Notes under the pieces: generated by a model
The model's database searches: none
Told to the model about the DNA's origin: nothing
Seen by the model: only the letters and a program-made list of their open reading frames with translations
Shown: positions 33,358 through 44,182 of the stretch, in pieces
How positions within the stretch are numbered: the stretch's first letter is position 1
Layout of the letters: each line of letters starts with the position of its first letter
Position numbers and translations under genes: made by a program
Assembly (NCBI RefSeq): GCF_029962835.1
Contig: NC_080579.1
Coordinates: forward strand, 85,763,959 to 85,827,958
Source: Magnolia sinica
Taxonomy: Eukaryota > Streptophyta > Magnoliopsida > Magnoliales > Magnoliaceae
DNA: 64,000 nucleotides
Direction of reading: 5' to 3'

Positions 33358-34674
33358 TCACAACTTGAAACTGCCCATCAGTGGGTGGTAAGCACTGCTG
33401 AATTGAAGTCGTGTATCGAATCGATTCCATAAAGTCCGCCAAAAGTGGCTAATGAACTTCGTGTCACGATCGGAAGTAATGGTCTTGGGGACCCCGTGTA
33501 GCCGAACGACCTCCCTGAAAAATAAATTCGCCACGTGTGTTGCATCGAGCGTCTTCTTGCATGGGATAAAGTGCGCCATCTTTGAGAAACGATCTACCAC
33601 CACGAACACCGAATCCATGCCGCGTTGTGTTCGTGGGAGACCAAGCACGAAGTCCATTGATAAATCCTCCCAGGGACCGTCAGGCACAGGTAGCGGGGTG
33701 TAGAGGCCCGTATTCTGAGATTGCCCCTTGGAGGTCTGACAAACATGACAACGTTGTACGGCTTTTCCCACATCACGTACTAACTGCGGCCAGTAATACC
33801 GCTCTTCCACAAGAGCTCGCGTTTTGTCTCGCCCCACGTGTCCACCAAGGCCACCCCCATGCAGCTCCTGAATAATCTGCTCCCTCAGAGAACTTTGGGG
33901 GATGCACAATCGATTCCCTTTGAAGAGAAAATTGTTCTGTATATGAAGGTCACTGGGGTGACCTTCTTGACACTTCATCCAAGAACCTTTGAAGTCCTCA
34001 TCCTCGGCATACAACTCCTTGAGACAGTCGAAGCCGACTACCTCGTTGCTCATTGTAACTAGTAGTGATGCACGACGGCTAAGTGCATCAGCCACCTTGT
34101 TCTGCTGCCCTGACTTGTGCTTCAGAACGAACATGAATTTCTGTAAAAACGCAACCCATCTAGCATGCACACGATTCACGTTAGTCTGACTATTAATAAA
34201 CTTTAATGCTTGATGGTCAGTGTACAAAACAAACTCTCTTTGAATCAGATAATGCCGCCAATGTCGCAGCGCCTGATCAACTGCGTACAACTCAAGCTCA
34301 TAAGTCGACCACTTCTTTCGGGCTTCGCTGAGCTTCTCGCTGTAGAAGGCTACCGGCCTACCTTCCTGTGATAATACTCCTCCAATTCCGACGTATGAAG
34401 CGTCACACTCAACCTCAAACAATTTGTCGAAATTAGGAAGCACCAAGACCGGTGTTGTAGACAAACGATGCTTGATCTCATGAAAGCTCTTATCAGCTTT
34501 ATCGGTCCACTGGAACGGTCCTTTTATCATGCAATCTGTTATAGGCGCGACTATGGTGCTAAAATCTCGCACAAATCGACGATAGAAAGTCGCCAACCCG
34601 TGAAAACTCCTCACCTCATGAATGTTTGTCGGGATCGGCCATTCCCTAATAGCTCGCACCTTTTCATCGTCCAC
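33358..34674 (-). CDS. Pol fragment: RNase H and integrase core
   Basis: 438 residues. N-terminal [16 protein letters not shown] is the RT tail. RNase H follows ([35 protein letters not shown]), then an integrase zinc site ([17 protein letters not shown]) and the catalytic core with the first two acidic residues in SMDFVLGL and TSDRDTKF. The frame is lost at SSAYHP, before the third catalytic residue. In the frame that continues, that position (GQFQVVNR) reads Q where E is normal, a likely inactivating change. The enzyme would process and insert retroelement cDNA. Confidence 0.88.
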   Translation of the reverse strand: MDDEKVRAIREWPIPTNIHEVRSFHGLATFYRRFVRDFSTIVAPITDCMIKGPFQWTDKADKSFHEIKHRLSTTPVLVLPNFDKLFEVECDASYVGIGGVLSQEGRPVAFYSEKLSEARKKWSTYELELYAVDQALRHWRHYLIQREFVLYTDHQALKFINSQTNVNRVHARWVAFLQKFMFVLKHKSGQQNKVADALSRRASLLVTMSNEVVGFDCLKELYAEDEDFKGSWMKCQEGHPSDLHIQNNFLFKGNRLCIPQSSLREQIIQELHGGGLGGHVGRDKTRALVEERYYWPQLVRDVGKAVQRCHVCQTSKGQSQNTGLYTPLPVPDGPWEDLSMDFVLGLPRTQRGMDSVFVVVDRFSKMAHFIPCKKTLDATHVANLFFREVVRLHGVPKTITSDRDTKFISHFWRTLWNRFDTRLQFSSAYHPLMGSFKL

Positions 34675-35779
34675 ACGAATGCCTGTGGGACGTTACAACA
34701 AATCCTAGAAACAATAGGCTGTCAGTTAAAAAACTACACTTCTTCAAATTGAGGTACAACTTGTTAAGTTGTAGGACCTGTAGCACCTGCCTGAGATGTT
34801 TCCTGTGCTCCGCTTCATCCTGGCTATATATCAATATGTCATCAAAATATACTACCACAAATCGGCCAGTGAACGGTTTTAGAACTTGATTCATTAAACG
34901 CATAAAAGTACTTGGTGCGTTCGATAGGCCGAAGGGCATGACCAACCACTCATACAACCCTTCCTTGGTCTTGAATGCCGTTTTCCACTCATCACCGGGT
35001 CGAATACGAATCTGATGGTACCCGCTCCTTAGATCTAGTTTAGAGAACACCTTGGCCCCTTCTAACATATCGAGCATGTCGTCCAACCGTGGTATTGGAA
35101 ACCGATATTTGATGGTAATTTTGTTGATTGCTCGGCTGTCGACACACATGCGCCAGCTTCCATCTTTTTTTGGCGTTAATAATGCTGGTACGGCACATGG
35201 GCTCATGCTCTCTCTCAAGAGACCCTTACGGATCAATTCCTCCACTTGCCCCTGAAGTATCTCACACTCCTTCGGACTCATCCGATAATGAGGGCGATTG
35301 GGCAGGCTAGCCCCAGGGATGAGGTCTATGTGATGTTGGATGTCCCTCATGGGGGGCAATCCATCAGGTAAATCCTCAGGCCAGACTTCTTTGAATTCGT
35401 TTAGCAACAGTCTTAAACTTGGAGGGATGTTTAAGGGTTCCTCTTCCTCGCCCTTTACTATTACGGCGTATACCTCGCCAGTTTCCTTGGATTCCTCCAT
35501 GAAATCCCGAATGGTCAAGAGGGAACTCCCCTCCACTTTAGAGGCTTCAGGGTGGTTCTCTGGTGCCATAGGGGCAAGGATTATTTTTCGACTATCCTTG
35601 ACGAATACGTAGACATTATCTCGTCCCCGATGGGTCGCATCACGGTCCGACTGCCAGGGTCGACCGAGTAACATATGACGAGTTTTCATGTCGACCACGT
35701 CACAAAGTATTTGATCCTTATAATTTTTACCAATTGAAAACGAGATAGTGCATTGTTCAGTTACCTTGGCCTCATTCAC
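34664..35779 (-). CDS. Pol fragment: protease end and reverse transcriptase
   Basis: 371 residues. The first part ends the protease ([12 protein letters not shown]). The RT palm and fingers follow: [60 protein letters not shown], and the catalytic YFDD at 34849-34838 in [11 protein letters not shown]. Active-site aspartates are intact. The frame shifts at its end (after [15 protein letters not shown]) and overlaps the next fragment by 11 bases. Confidence 0.9.
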   Translation of the reverse strand: MNEAKVTEQCTISFSIGKNYKDQILCDVVDMKTRHMLLGRPWQSDRDATHRGRDNVYVFVKDSRKIILAPMAPENHPEASKVEGSSLLTIRDFMEESKETGEVYAVIVKGEEEEPLNIPPSLRLLLNEFKEVWPEDLPDGLPPMRDIQHHIDLIPGASLPNRPHYRMSPKECEILQGQVEELIRKGLLRESMSPCAVPALLTPKKDGSWRMCVDSRAINKITIKYRFPIPRLDDMLDMLEGAKVFSKLDLRSGYHQIRIRPGDEWKTAFKTKEGLYEWLVMPFGLSNAPSTFMRLMNQVLKPFTGRFVVVYFDDILIYSQDEAEHRKHLRQVLQVLQLNKLYLNLKKCSFLTDSLLFLGFVVTSHRHSCGR

Positions 35780-35830
35780 CTTTTTTATCCAACCAATTGA
35801 GTACGAGGAAGAATGTTTCGTTGTTGGTAG

Positions 35831-36124
35831 CTACAACTTGTCTACCATCACTCTTGAGACACTGTTTTCGCTAATACCACTATCTATGATTACATCATAG
35901 ACCTTTCCGTTGACAGTGTACCGAGTACGAAATATATTATGTCGCTGTGGATGTAATTCCTTTTGTGTGGCATATAGTAATCGCCTTACAACTAGAAATT
36001 CGCCACGATCCTTGCCCATCACTTCATTGCCATCTGCTATTTCTTCAGTGGTTTGTTCATGTTCATCAAAGTCATGGTTTTCTTCTGCAGCCTTATCTTC
36101 ATTGCCCCCTTCGTTTATAGTCAA
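35831..36124 (-). pseudogene. Gag-protease linker and protease active site
   Basis: 97 residues. An acidic linker, then GEFLVVRRLLYATQKE and the aspartic-protease triad as DSG in YDVIIDSGISENSVS. A frameshift separates it from the RT-containing frame at about 35790-35830. Confidence 0.75.
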
Positions 36125-36660
36125 GTGTGTTGTGGGACGTTGAGGACAAGTGTTTGATAAGTGGCCTGGTTGGCCACGGCGGTAATAATTATTTGACCTT
36201 GGCCGAGCATAAGGATTTAAAATCCTACTTGGGCTTGCTGTTGTGGGTGCTACACGTTGAGGTCTGGATGAGCCGCTCCCCGTATCATGGTTTGCGGTTG
36301 TAGGAGGTTGAGGACGTTAACCTACTGGATCTTTTCCTTATGCCAGCACTGGATCCTACGTGGGACCCACCATGGGGGGTCAAGTTGAAGGATATGGACG
36401 AGCGGGGAGCTCTTGCAAGTTGTGTTTATGCCCTACCCGCCAATTGAGCTGCTTCATCCACGGTCCCTACTGGGTACATCTGAACTCGATCCTGAATATC
36501 GGTCGACCCACCTATAAATCGTGCCACCTTATGTGACTCAGTTCGGACAGATCGTTTCGTGTAGCCAACCGTTGAAATTCTTCAGTATAATCTGTGTGTA
36601 TGGCTCCTTAGCCATAATTTTGATATTTTTGGAATAATATCTGCTCATAATCGGGAGAAA
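36125..36660 (-). pseudogene. Degenerate zinc-knuckle region of gag
   Basis: Near 36190-36140 the minus strand reads RRGQPGHLSNTCPQR, the end of a CCHC knuckle. The first two cysteines are replaced (Tyr and Arg positions). The rest is shifted and rich in Arg and Pro. Confidence 0.6.
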
Positions 36661-37278
36661 TCATGATTGAAGAAGACATCTCATCCGTGGCCGTGATGAG
36701 ATGCGCGCCTTGTTCTGGCGAGCTCGTGAGAGTTTTAATTGTTCCCACCATGCAGAAGCACCAGATTTTAATTTAAATGCTACCAATTTTACCCTTTTAT
36801 GATTTGGCACATCCATATAATCAAAATATCTTTCTACTTCGGCTAGCCAATCGAGAAAATCTTCTATACGTAATAAACCGTTAAAACTAGGAAGTTCAAC
36901 CTTACCTCGATAGTCTCTTTCAACACGATATAGATGATCACCTCCATGGATTGGTCGTCGAGCAAAACCCTCATTAAGGTCTTCGTCGCTAAAACTTGAA
37001 TCATCTGGTGTAGCCCTACGGTTTGCCACTGGTAGTGCTCTATGAAAATGGGGGTTGCAATGTACAACAATTATGGGTGGTGGAGCAACCAAAGGTGGTG
37101 GAGCACCGCCTAAGGCTCGGGGCGGAAGTAGCGCATCCGTAAGACGGTCAAGAGTTGCCTACAGCCCTTGCAAGGTCAACTGACTCTCCCGGTGGAAAGC
37201 TTCCATTCTTTCCGAAAGATAACGAATCCTTGGATCACCATCCACAGGATTTTGATTCATACCTTCATTGTTTGCCAT
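36661..37278 (-). pseudogene. Gag (capsid) with one nonsense codon
   Basis: It begins MANNEGMNQNPVDGDPRIRY at 37278. The frame is interrupted by TAG at 37161-37159, where a glutamine CAG is likely by context. It then continues in the same frame into the retrotransposon gag core: KVELPSFNGLLRIEDFLDWL, EVERYFDYMDVP, VKLVAFKLKSGASAWWEQL. The frame is lost at 36661. Gag would package the RNA. Confidence 0.8.
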
Positions 37279-37292
37279 CGGCCCGAGGGGAA

Positions 37293-37311
37293 TCCTTGCT
37301 TTGATACTAAT
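37293..37311 (-). other. Primer-binding site
   Basis: On the minus strand ATTAGTATCAAAGCAAGG follows the 5' LTR. It resembles the initiator-Met-tRNA site TGGTATCAGAGC with mismatches. Confidence 0.6.
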
Positions 37312-38015
37312 TGACGTAGGGATGAGCGTGATGAGGATAAATACTCCGAATCCACGGAGCTTCTCTGGACTCCTCACAGAGACTTCTCGAATCCACGAGG
37401 AAAGAAAGTAGAAAAATAGAAATAAATTCTAATAAATTCGAAATTGATTAATTGATGAATAAAAACGAGTTCACAACCCTTTAAATAGGGCTACCAAGCA
37501 ATGGGAAAGAAATTAGAAGCAAACTACAACTCAAACTCTTAGAATCCGCGACTTACTATAAATAGTAAACTTACTATTTATAGACGGTCGTGATGTCTAC
37601 TAGTGCGCAAGGTTTTCGGCCAAAAATAGTAAGTGTCCTATTTGGCTTCACCAAACCGTTCTCCTAATTATTCTAAGCTCTTTTCACGTTGGGCACAACT
37701 CCTAAAGCCCGACGGATGAAGAGTTATAATCAAACTAAAACTTACTATTTATAGTAAAAACGAAATTAAAACAGGGAAACGACCATCAATCCAGGGGTTT
37801 TTCGCAATTCCGGGCTACGCAACCCGGCGTAGCTGGGTTGGTTGGCTTCAGTAGCTCGTTCTACCCCAAAATCATATATTTTACGTCAGATAACTCATTC
37901 CGGATTGCAAGATACGCCCGATTTAAGGTTCGATGGTCTGAATCACTTCTGTCGTCGACCGGGCCTTTTCTGATCCATCTTGGCCATGTAATTGTCTGCG
38001 ACCCGCTCTACATCA
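37312..38015 (-). repeat. 5' LTR (right copy) of the GEX1-interrupting element
   Basis: TGACGT...CATCA, 704 bp, preceded by the PBS and followed by CAAAG. Compared with the left copy, about 27 positions differ. None falls in the central ~360 bp, and most are in the last ~220 bp. Confidence 0.93.
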
Positions 38016-38020
38016 CAAAG

Positions 38021-41016
38021 GGAACAAAATTAGTAGAAAATGCGAGGCGAAAATTGATTTCTCCTAATTCATGCTGGCAAAATGCTTACATGAGTCTCTT
38101 CGCCGGTTGTTCTGAGATCATCGCCGACAAGGAGAAGCAATCTAGGCTTGCTTGGTACCTCAGTGACTGCTTTCAGAAGGAATCTGGGCGGCCCGCTTTC
38201 CCTGCTTGCAGTTCAGAGACTCCCATTTTGAAATGTCTGAAGAATTTGGATGAGTTCGCGCATAAAATCTATCTTGAGTTCTTCCTTGAAACGAATTCCA
38301 TTTGCCATCAATTACAGTAAGCAAAGTATTTCAAAGCTTTCAATTTAGTACCCTTGGGCCCATGGTTTGTTAATTGGGACCATTGATCTGATCAGGCCAA
38401 TGTCTGGAGGATGCCCAAAAAACCTGCCAGATTGTGGGCTTAGATCAATGGTCTGGATCATAGAACAAGGGCCCCATCAAATTAATTTCAACGACAGGGA
38501 AGTCGTCTAAAAATTTCGATTGGAATGGAGTTTGGTTTCCTTTCTGTTCTACTAATCGAGTGAATTGTGATTTGGGTTTTGCAGGACTGATGCATTCAAG
38601 CATGAAACAGAGAGATTGGTCAATGAGCTGAAGCAATCAGCCCAGTTCGCGGAGGACAAGCTGGGAACCATTGAAGAAAAATCTGAGTTGTTGTTACAAA
38701 GCTCTGACCAGATCCAGAATTCACTAACTTCGATTGATCATCGGACCCAGCAAGTGGCCAAGACATCGGAAGACGTCGGAGAGCGAATCCACAATGTGTT
38801 AGAGCATTCAAAGGCTATCTTCGAGCATTCGAAGGGAATCCAAGCTTCCCAAGCTGAGCTACAAGAAGGGCAGCTAGAGATGAAGGCAAAAATGGAGGCG
38901 GGCATGGCACTTCTTATTGAGTCGTACGATAGTCTGGACCATGGGATTGAGAAACTGAGGATGGAGGCTGTGGAAATAGAGAGGGAGATCAATGAAGTAG
39001 GAGATTCAATGACATTGAAGATGCAGAGCTTACAAAGCAAGGCAGACGAAATTGGGAGCGTCGCTGAGATTTCATTGGACAAACATAAAGAGCTTCTTGA
39101 TGGACAATCTATTGCTCTTGAAGGCCTTGATTTTCTAACAAAATTTCAGTCTCAAGCACTGGAAGAAAGCAGGTGAGAGTTCAAATCAATCCCTTTTGGC
39201 ATGTGCACATGAGATCAAGGCCGTTCATCTGTTGGGCCTACCATGTATGTGCAGTGGACCAATAATCAGGTTGGCTTTGATCGCGAAATTGAGTAGCGTT
39301 TATGTTCCATGTACACCTGTGGCTGACCTGATAACAGGACTCCCCTGATTTTTTAGGCCACAATACACTCATGGTGTGGTCCACCAGCGAAATGGTCGGA
39401 TAATCTTCGACACGTACATGCTGATCATCATGTATAGAAGCAGTCTCAGTAGGGCTCCACTAAAATCCTGTCCATTGAATGGTAATCTTCTTGACTAATC
39501 GATTTTGGAATTGCAGGGCCACTCTCCAGAAATTAGCTGATTTCGGTCATAAGCAACAAGAGGAGCTTCTCAGGAGGCAAGATCAGATTCAACAAGTTCA
39601 TGATCATCTGATTCAAAATTCGCAATCGATATTGGCAGCTCAGGTGTCAAATTATCCCATATGATCAAACATGGTGTATCTGTGCGGTGCATCAGGTGGA
39701 CCGCACCAGGTTAGATGGCCCGAGCCAAAAGAATCAAGCGGTCCGAATCATCAAGTGGACAGCCTATGTAGAAGACGACCGTTCCTTTTAGGCCAGGTCA
39801 TCTATGCCCAGTAGGCCCCACCTGATGCAAAATAGCAAAATTCTTGCTTAACACTGCATTTTCATTTCATAGGAAGAATTCGAATCGAAGCAGGCTACAA
39901 TCTTTGCTGCTCTAGACAAGCTCTTTATATTGCACAATGCCATTTTGCTCGAGTCACGTTTCATCAAGACGTTCTTCTTCTATGCTTGCGTGATTTTTAG
40001 CGTTTATATGCTAACAAGCGCAAAGCAAACATCTGCTGCCAGAGCCCACATTTATCTAAGTATGATTTTCTAATTGGTGTTTCAGAGATGATTAGAAATT
40101 TTCATAGACTTGGGTTGATTACTATATGTAACTGTAAATGATCGGATTTGATTTTCAGGCATATGCTTCACATTCATGGTCGAATTCGCACTAGTTCGGC
40201 TCGGGCCCAGCGATCTTGATCAGCAATTCGCAGTACATTCAAAAATATTCTGGACGAGATCTTCATTTCTATTGGCTGCCTCTATTCAGATTCTATACTC
40301 CATTTTCACTTACAGGTGATTGCTACTTGCATATATTGTCTGATACAACCCAGTCTATACTGTGGGACCCATGATTCTGCGATCCAGACCGTTGTTCTGA
40401 TGGGCACCATAAGGGATGGATACCCCAAATGACTTATTCCTCAACTGTCTATTTTTTAGGCCATTATCTGAGTTTTAGGATCTTGCAATGTGGAAGATTT
40501 TTGCGGCATTCCAGTTTGGTAGTGGAGCCCATTAGATCAACCATCTAGACCGTTAAACCATGGGCTACATTTGTATGGACACATTGGGACCCTATATTTT
40601 GTGTGGTGCAATGAACTAATCCATGTTGATAGCTTAAATCAACCAGGGATTATGAGGTCTTAAACCATCAGATGCTACTGACTTTAACAGAGAAGTTCAA
40701 AGCAATGGAAGCAAACACAGGTATAGATCTTAAGCTTTCTCAATCAAGGATGATTAGACTTATAGAAAATCAAATCAAAACTTATTACTAACTGCTGTTT
40801 TCTATATGTGGCCCAGGCAAAAATTTCTTATCCTTGAGCATGGAGGATGATATCCACTTATCATCATGGATTGACTCAGATCTAGCAGAATCTGTTGTAG
40901 ATTACAATGACAATGACAATCGCAACATTAGATCGCCGGAGGAAGTTGCAGAGAATTCGATCACAGCCACTTCATTTTCAAGAAGATATGATCTGCGCCC
41001 TCGCCTTCATAAATGA
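38021..41016 (+). CDS. GEX1: GEX1 exon 1 remainder through exon 7
   Basis: It resumes GTKLVENARRKLIS exactly after the second CAAAG. Exon 1 carries the six-cysteine region and ends at 38316 before GTAAGC. Exon 2 (38585-39172) and exon 3 (39517-39643) encode the coiled coil (QAELQEGQLEMKAKMEAGMA). Exons 4 and 5 encode three membrane spans. Exons 6 and 7 encode a hydrophilic tail ending YDLRPRLHK. All acceptors are AG (TTTGCAG, TTGCAG, CATAG, TTTCAG, ACCAG, CCCAG). Preserved reading frame suggests selection until recently. The piece lacks its own signal peptide, so a transcript starting in the LTR would probably give a mislocalised product. Confidence 0.9.
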
Positions 41017-42195
41017 ACTTTTGCCATTCACAGGTAGCATACACCATGAAAATGTCCTGCACAAAAAAATTAGATTGGTCCACTGATGAAGCATATCACA
41101 TTTGTATGAGGAAAATGGGCATACTCACAGTGGCTATTGCCTAATGAATGGTCCAGATTGATTGCAAGTATGTCACTCAATGGTGAGAAAGAGACTAATG
41201 TAATGATAGCTGTGATGTGGGGCCCGGATTCTATCAAAACCCTGTCAGGAGAGCATTGGATTCGCGAGTAATTACAAAATTTTGTGATGAAATATATATA
41301 GATGTGGATACATTGAATTTGTGAGTAATTACAAATTTTTATTTATTAATTTAGTGTGGATGATGTATTTATTTATTAATTTTGTGATGAAATATACATG
41401 GACATGGATAACATTGGAGGATTGTTTTATTTTATTTTATTTATTTATTGAGTACTGTATATTCAAATATTCCACAACTAGGATCATCCAACATGGGCAA
41501 ATTTTATTGGAAGCATTGGCCATCCATCATAGGTCCGTCTTATTAATTGAGTGGATCTACTAAGGATGGGCCTCACTTGTAGTTTTCATTTGTACAAGCA
41601 TGAGAAGTTCATGGAGCTTCTTTTTAATCACTGTTCTTATTTTAGTTACAAGGGATGATGTTGGTACAAGTTGTGTATTGTGTTTTGATCGGTTTATCAG
41701 TGCTGTAATTTTTTCTATATATGAAAATCTTATATTAAGATAATTAAGAGATATTGGAGCAAACCATTAAAAGATTGAGGTAAGATGTAATTCTTTTATT
41801 TATTTTTTATATTGTAATTCAATACAAACTGAACTAGAAATAGCATTTTGAACTTTATCTAGTTAAATAATTGTATGTAAAATTATTATGTTTTGGTCCT
41901 TTTTTTTTTGCTTGCATTATCAGTATTAGGAAGGATATGATTTCGATACATTTATTTATTTTGTATGTGTGATTGGTGGATCTGAATGGTGATCAGATCA
42001 GAGCCGACCCACGGAGGGAAGAAAAAAGACGATGATGGAGATGAATTTGGCTTGAATTTCGTCGAACAAGGAACAACATCAAAACTGATGCCGAACTTGA
42101 TGATTCCAGAAACAAAGGAAAAAAAAAAAAATCCTTTGGACATTAAGAGCTTGAATGATTGGATGACTCTGAAATCTTGATAAAACTATAAAACA

Positions 42196-42197
<2 letters not shown>
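41017..42197. other. 3' flank of GEX1; no supported gene
   Basis: AT-rich. A 64-codon open frame at 41986-42180 (rich in Lys, Asp, Glu) has no recognisable domain. No clear polyadenylation site could be chosen among many AT-rich words. Confidence 0.4.

Positions 42198-42244
<47 letters not shown>
42198..42244. repeat. (TA)n microsatellite
   Basis: About 47 bases of alternating TA at the left edge of a MITE relic. Confidence 0.95.
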
Positions 42245-42245
<1 letters not shown>

Positions 42246-42249
42246 GTAA

Positions 42250-42490
42250 AGTCTAACAATAGATGAGATGCGTGATGGAAATTTCCTGATGAATTGTTTA
42301 GATGGCATGTAAACATCATGGTGGACCATAGGAAGGTTTCAACCGTAGGTATTTCCAATCCCACTTTTTCTTGTTTTGTAGCCCACTTAAGTTTTGGATG
42401 TCTCATGTTGGGATCATGTCTGAACATGAGCTAGTAAAACGGATGAACTAGGTGGATTCATCATAAGCACCATGGTGGCCTCACCTAGGT
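42250..42490. mobile_element. MITE relic
   Basis: Family words AAACATCATGGTGGACCATAGGAAGGTTTCAACC and GTAGCCCACTTAAGTTTTGGA are present, ending AGCACCATGGTGGCCTCACC. The left end was lost at the TA run. Confidence 0.5.
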
Positions 42491-42639
42491 TTGAACAAGA
42501 GGGGTCGCAGGCAATTTGCATCCCTTTAAGGGTCAGTTTGGATTCATAGAAAGTATGAGAAATAAAATAGTATTTTCTATGAAACTCACTTTTTATTGTT
42601 TAGTATGTTTTAATTGTTGAAAATACCATTTCCAACAAA

Positions 42640-43071
42640 TAAGTTACTCAAAGTTTAAAGTCCAAATGTGCTACTATTCATATTCAATTACCTCACATGT
42701 GCTAGTATGCCAAATGAGACATTGTCTATCTTCAATCATGCTCGACATGTGTTACCATCAATCTTATCTTATGCCTCACATGTGTAAAAAGCCCTCAATT
42801 TGCTGATGTGCCACTATGTCACCATTCATATTCTCCGATGCCCCACATGTGCTATTGTATCACGTATACCATCATTCATCTTATTTGTGCCCAACACATG
42901 TAAGGCACCCAATGGTACTAAGGTGCACAAGTGTCATCATATAGCCTTAGCGCCCACATGTCGAACATGCCAATGAATGTCTTGTGCTACATGTGCCACC
43001 ATATAATTTTAAACACCTCGTATGTTGCCACAATTCAACTTCAAGTGCTAACATATGCAGTGTATTCCACA
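42640..43071. repeat. Degenerate repeat of CACATGTGCTACCAT words
   Basis: Loose repetition every ~45-60 bp of CCTCACATGTGCTA, ACCATTCAT, GCCCCACATGTG. It is cut by the hAT MITE at 43072 and resumes at 43812-43870. Confidence 0.5.
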
Positions 43072-43811
43072 TAGGGGTGTACACCGAGTTGGGCCGACCT
43101 CAGCTCAACTCGGCTTGGCCATTAGCTGACTCGAGCTTGAACTCGGCTTGGTTCGGTCTTCGAGCTTGACTGGCTAGCTCGGCTCGGTTCGAATAGCAGC
43201 TCGGGCCAGTTTGAGCCAAAATTGAGACTCTGCGGCATTTTCACAAACACATGCTATGTACTTTTAATTTCTCACTGTGTAAAACAATAGCAACTGTTTA
43301 AAAGTATTTTCATCAAATACCTTCTAGGCAACATCAAAATCAAGAAAAAAAATGATATTTGTTTCATATACATACCTTCCTTGCCACTAGCCGACACATC
43401 ATTAAGCCATTTCATCCAACACTTGGTGAGCAACATCAATATCAAAGTAACCGAGTCACCGAACTAGTTCGATTCAACTTGGGGTTCGATTTGAGTCGAG
43501 TCGAGATCGGGCAAGCTCGAACTTGGTTGGGTTCGGGTACTCACCTCAGTGGTAGACTCTGAGGAGTTTTAACACGAGGTCTTGGGTTCGATACCCATAT
43601 GTGGTGAAATCCCACTACAGCATGCGTGGGTGTGGGTCAGGTGCGTGTGTAAAAAAAAAAAAAAAAAGCTTAAACTTAGTTCAAAATTTTTTCGAGCTCA
43701 AAAAAATCAGCTCGACTCGGCTTGAACTCAGCTTCAAACCAAGTCAAATCGAGCTTTTTCGAGTTGAGTCGCGCGAGCTAACTGAGCTAACTGGGTTCAT
43801 GTATGCCCCTA
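43072..43811. mobile_element. hAT-type MITE carrying a SINE
   Basis: The ends are TAGGGGTGTACA and TGTATGCCCCTA. The flanking 8-mers ATTCCACA (43064-43071) and ATGCCACA (43812-43819) match at 7 of 8 positions. Subterminal CTCGGCTTGG/GAGCTCGA clusters are present. The shared hAT-family core is at ~43355-43458 in the opposite orientation to the copies at 9610 and 45119. A SINE at 43529-43666 makes it longer than its relatives. Confidence 0.85.
43529..43666 (+). mobile_element. tRNA-derived SINE inside the hAT MITE
   Basis: A-box-like CTCAGTGGTAGA at 43545-43556, exact B box GGTTCGATACC at 43585-43595, and a 16-17 base poly-A tail. The flanks AGCTCGAACTTGGTT and AGCTTAAACTTAGTT are similar (12 of 15), consistent with a decayed target duplication. 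Confidence 0.8.
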
Positions 43812-43993
43812 ATGCCACATGTGTCACTATTCATTTCTAAGCATCCCACATCTAATCTAGCACTTGCTAGTGACTACCTAAAATCTTTTTAAGAAAAGTT
43901 TTTGTTTTGCCAAATAATGAAGTTGAAAATACATTCTAAATTTCTATGCAAATCTTATTAAAAAAATAAAGATGGAAAACTATCCTGTAGTTT

Positions 43994-44157
43994 TGTTTTG
44001 TTTGTTTGTTTGTTTGTTTTTTTTTTTTTGTTTTTTTGTTTTTTTGTTGCACACGCACGCACACTCACACTAGCGGAATTACACCACGTATGGATTCTTG
44101 AACCCTTGACCCGGTGTAGAAACTCCGCGAGTCTACCATCGGAGCAAGAGCAAAATC
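43994..44157 (-). mobile_element. tRNA-derived SINE with 25-bp target duplication
   Basis: The flanks 43969-43993 and 44158-44182 are a 25-bp repeat (AAGATGGAAAACTATC...TAGTTT) with two mismatches. On the minus strand the body begins TGCTCCGATGGTAGACTC, has a B-box-like GGGTTCAAGAATCC, and ends in a long A/CAAA-rich tail (T-rich on plus, 44000-44050). Confidence 0.88.
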
Positions 44158-44182
44158 AAGATGGAAAACTATCTTATAGTTT

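Larger units (their letters stand above)
32084..38015 (-). mobile_element. Complete Ty3/Gypsy (CRM-like) LTR retrotransposon inside GEX1
   Basis: 5,932 bp on the minus strand, with 704-bp LTRs at both ends and an exact CAAAG duplication (32079-32083, 38016-38020). Order on the minus strand: 5' LTR, PBS, gag, protease, reverse transcriptase, RNase H, integrase, C-terminal domain, PPT, 3' LTR. The RT segment ([29 protein letters not shown]) resembles the CRM centromeric chromovirus lineage as I remember it. The last coding frame runs into the 3' LTR, another trait described for that lineage. Several frameshifts and stops make it non-autonomous. Internal LTR comparison gives roughly 4% difference by eye. 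Confidence 0.9.
31919..41016 (+). pseudogene. GEX1: GEX1 (gamete expressed 1) interrupted by an LTR retrotransposon
   Basis: GEX1 is the plant member of the KAR5/Brambleberry family, a nuclear-envelope protein needed for nuclear fusion during gametophyte development and fertilisation. Coding pieces are 31919-32083, 38021-38316, 38585-39172, 39517-39643, 39873-40059, 40159-40315, 40647-40720 and 40817-41016. Introns are GT-AG and phases join cleanly. Leaving out the insertion and one CAAAG copy gives 597 codons, close to the ~590 residues of Arabidopsis GEX1. A signal peptide (1-22), six cysteines (73, 85, 105, 118, 127, 150), a long coiled coil (~155-392) and three membrane spans (~423-442, 452-469, 489-506) are in the family order. 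The first exon is split between codons 55 and 56 by a 5.93-kb antisense element, so normal protein is unlikely. Apart from that no stop or frameshift is seen, so the insertion may be recent or polymorphic. Confidence 0.92.

Noticed and set aside
41986-42180. 64-codon Lys/Asp-rich frame downstream of GEX1
   Set aside because: Short, no domain, no clear exon borders; could be chance.
43529-43666. A functional tRNA gene because of the exact B box
   Set aside because: A-box is weak, no cloverleaf can be drawn, and there is a poly-A tail with flanking repeats, so it is a SINE.
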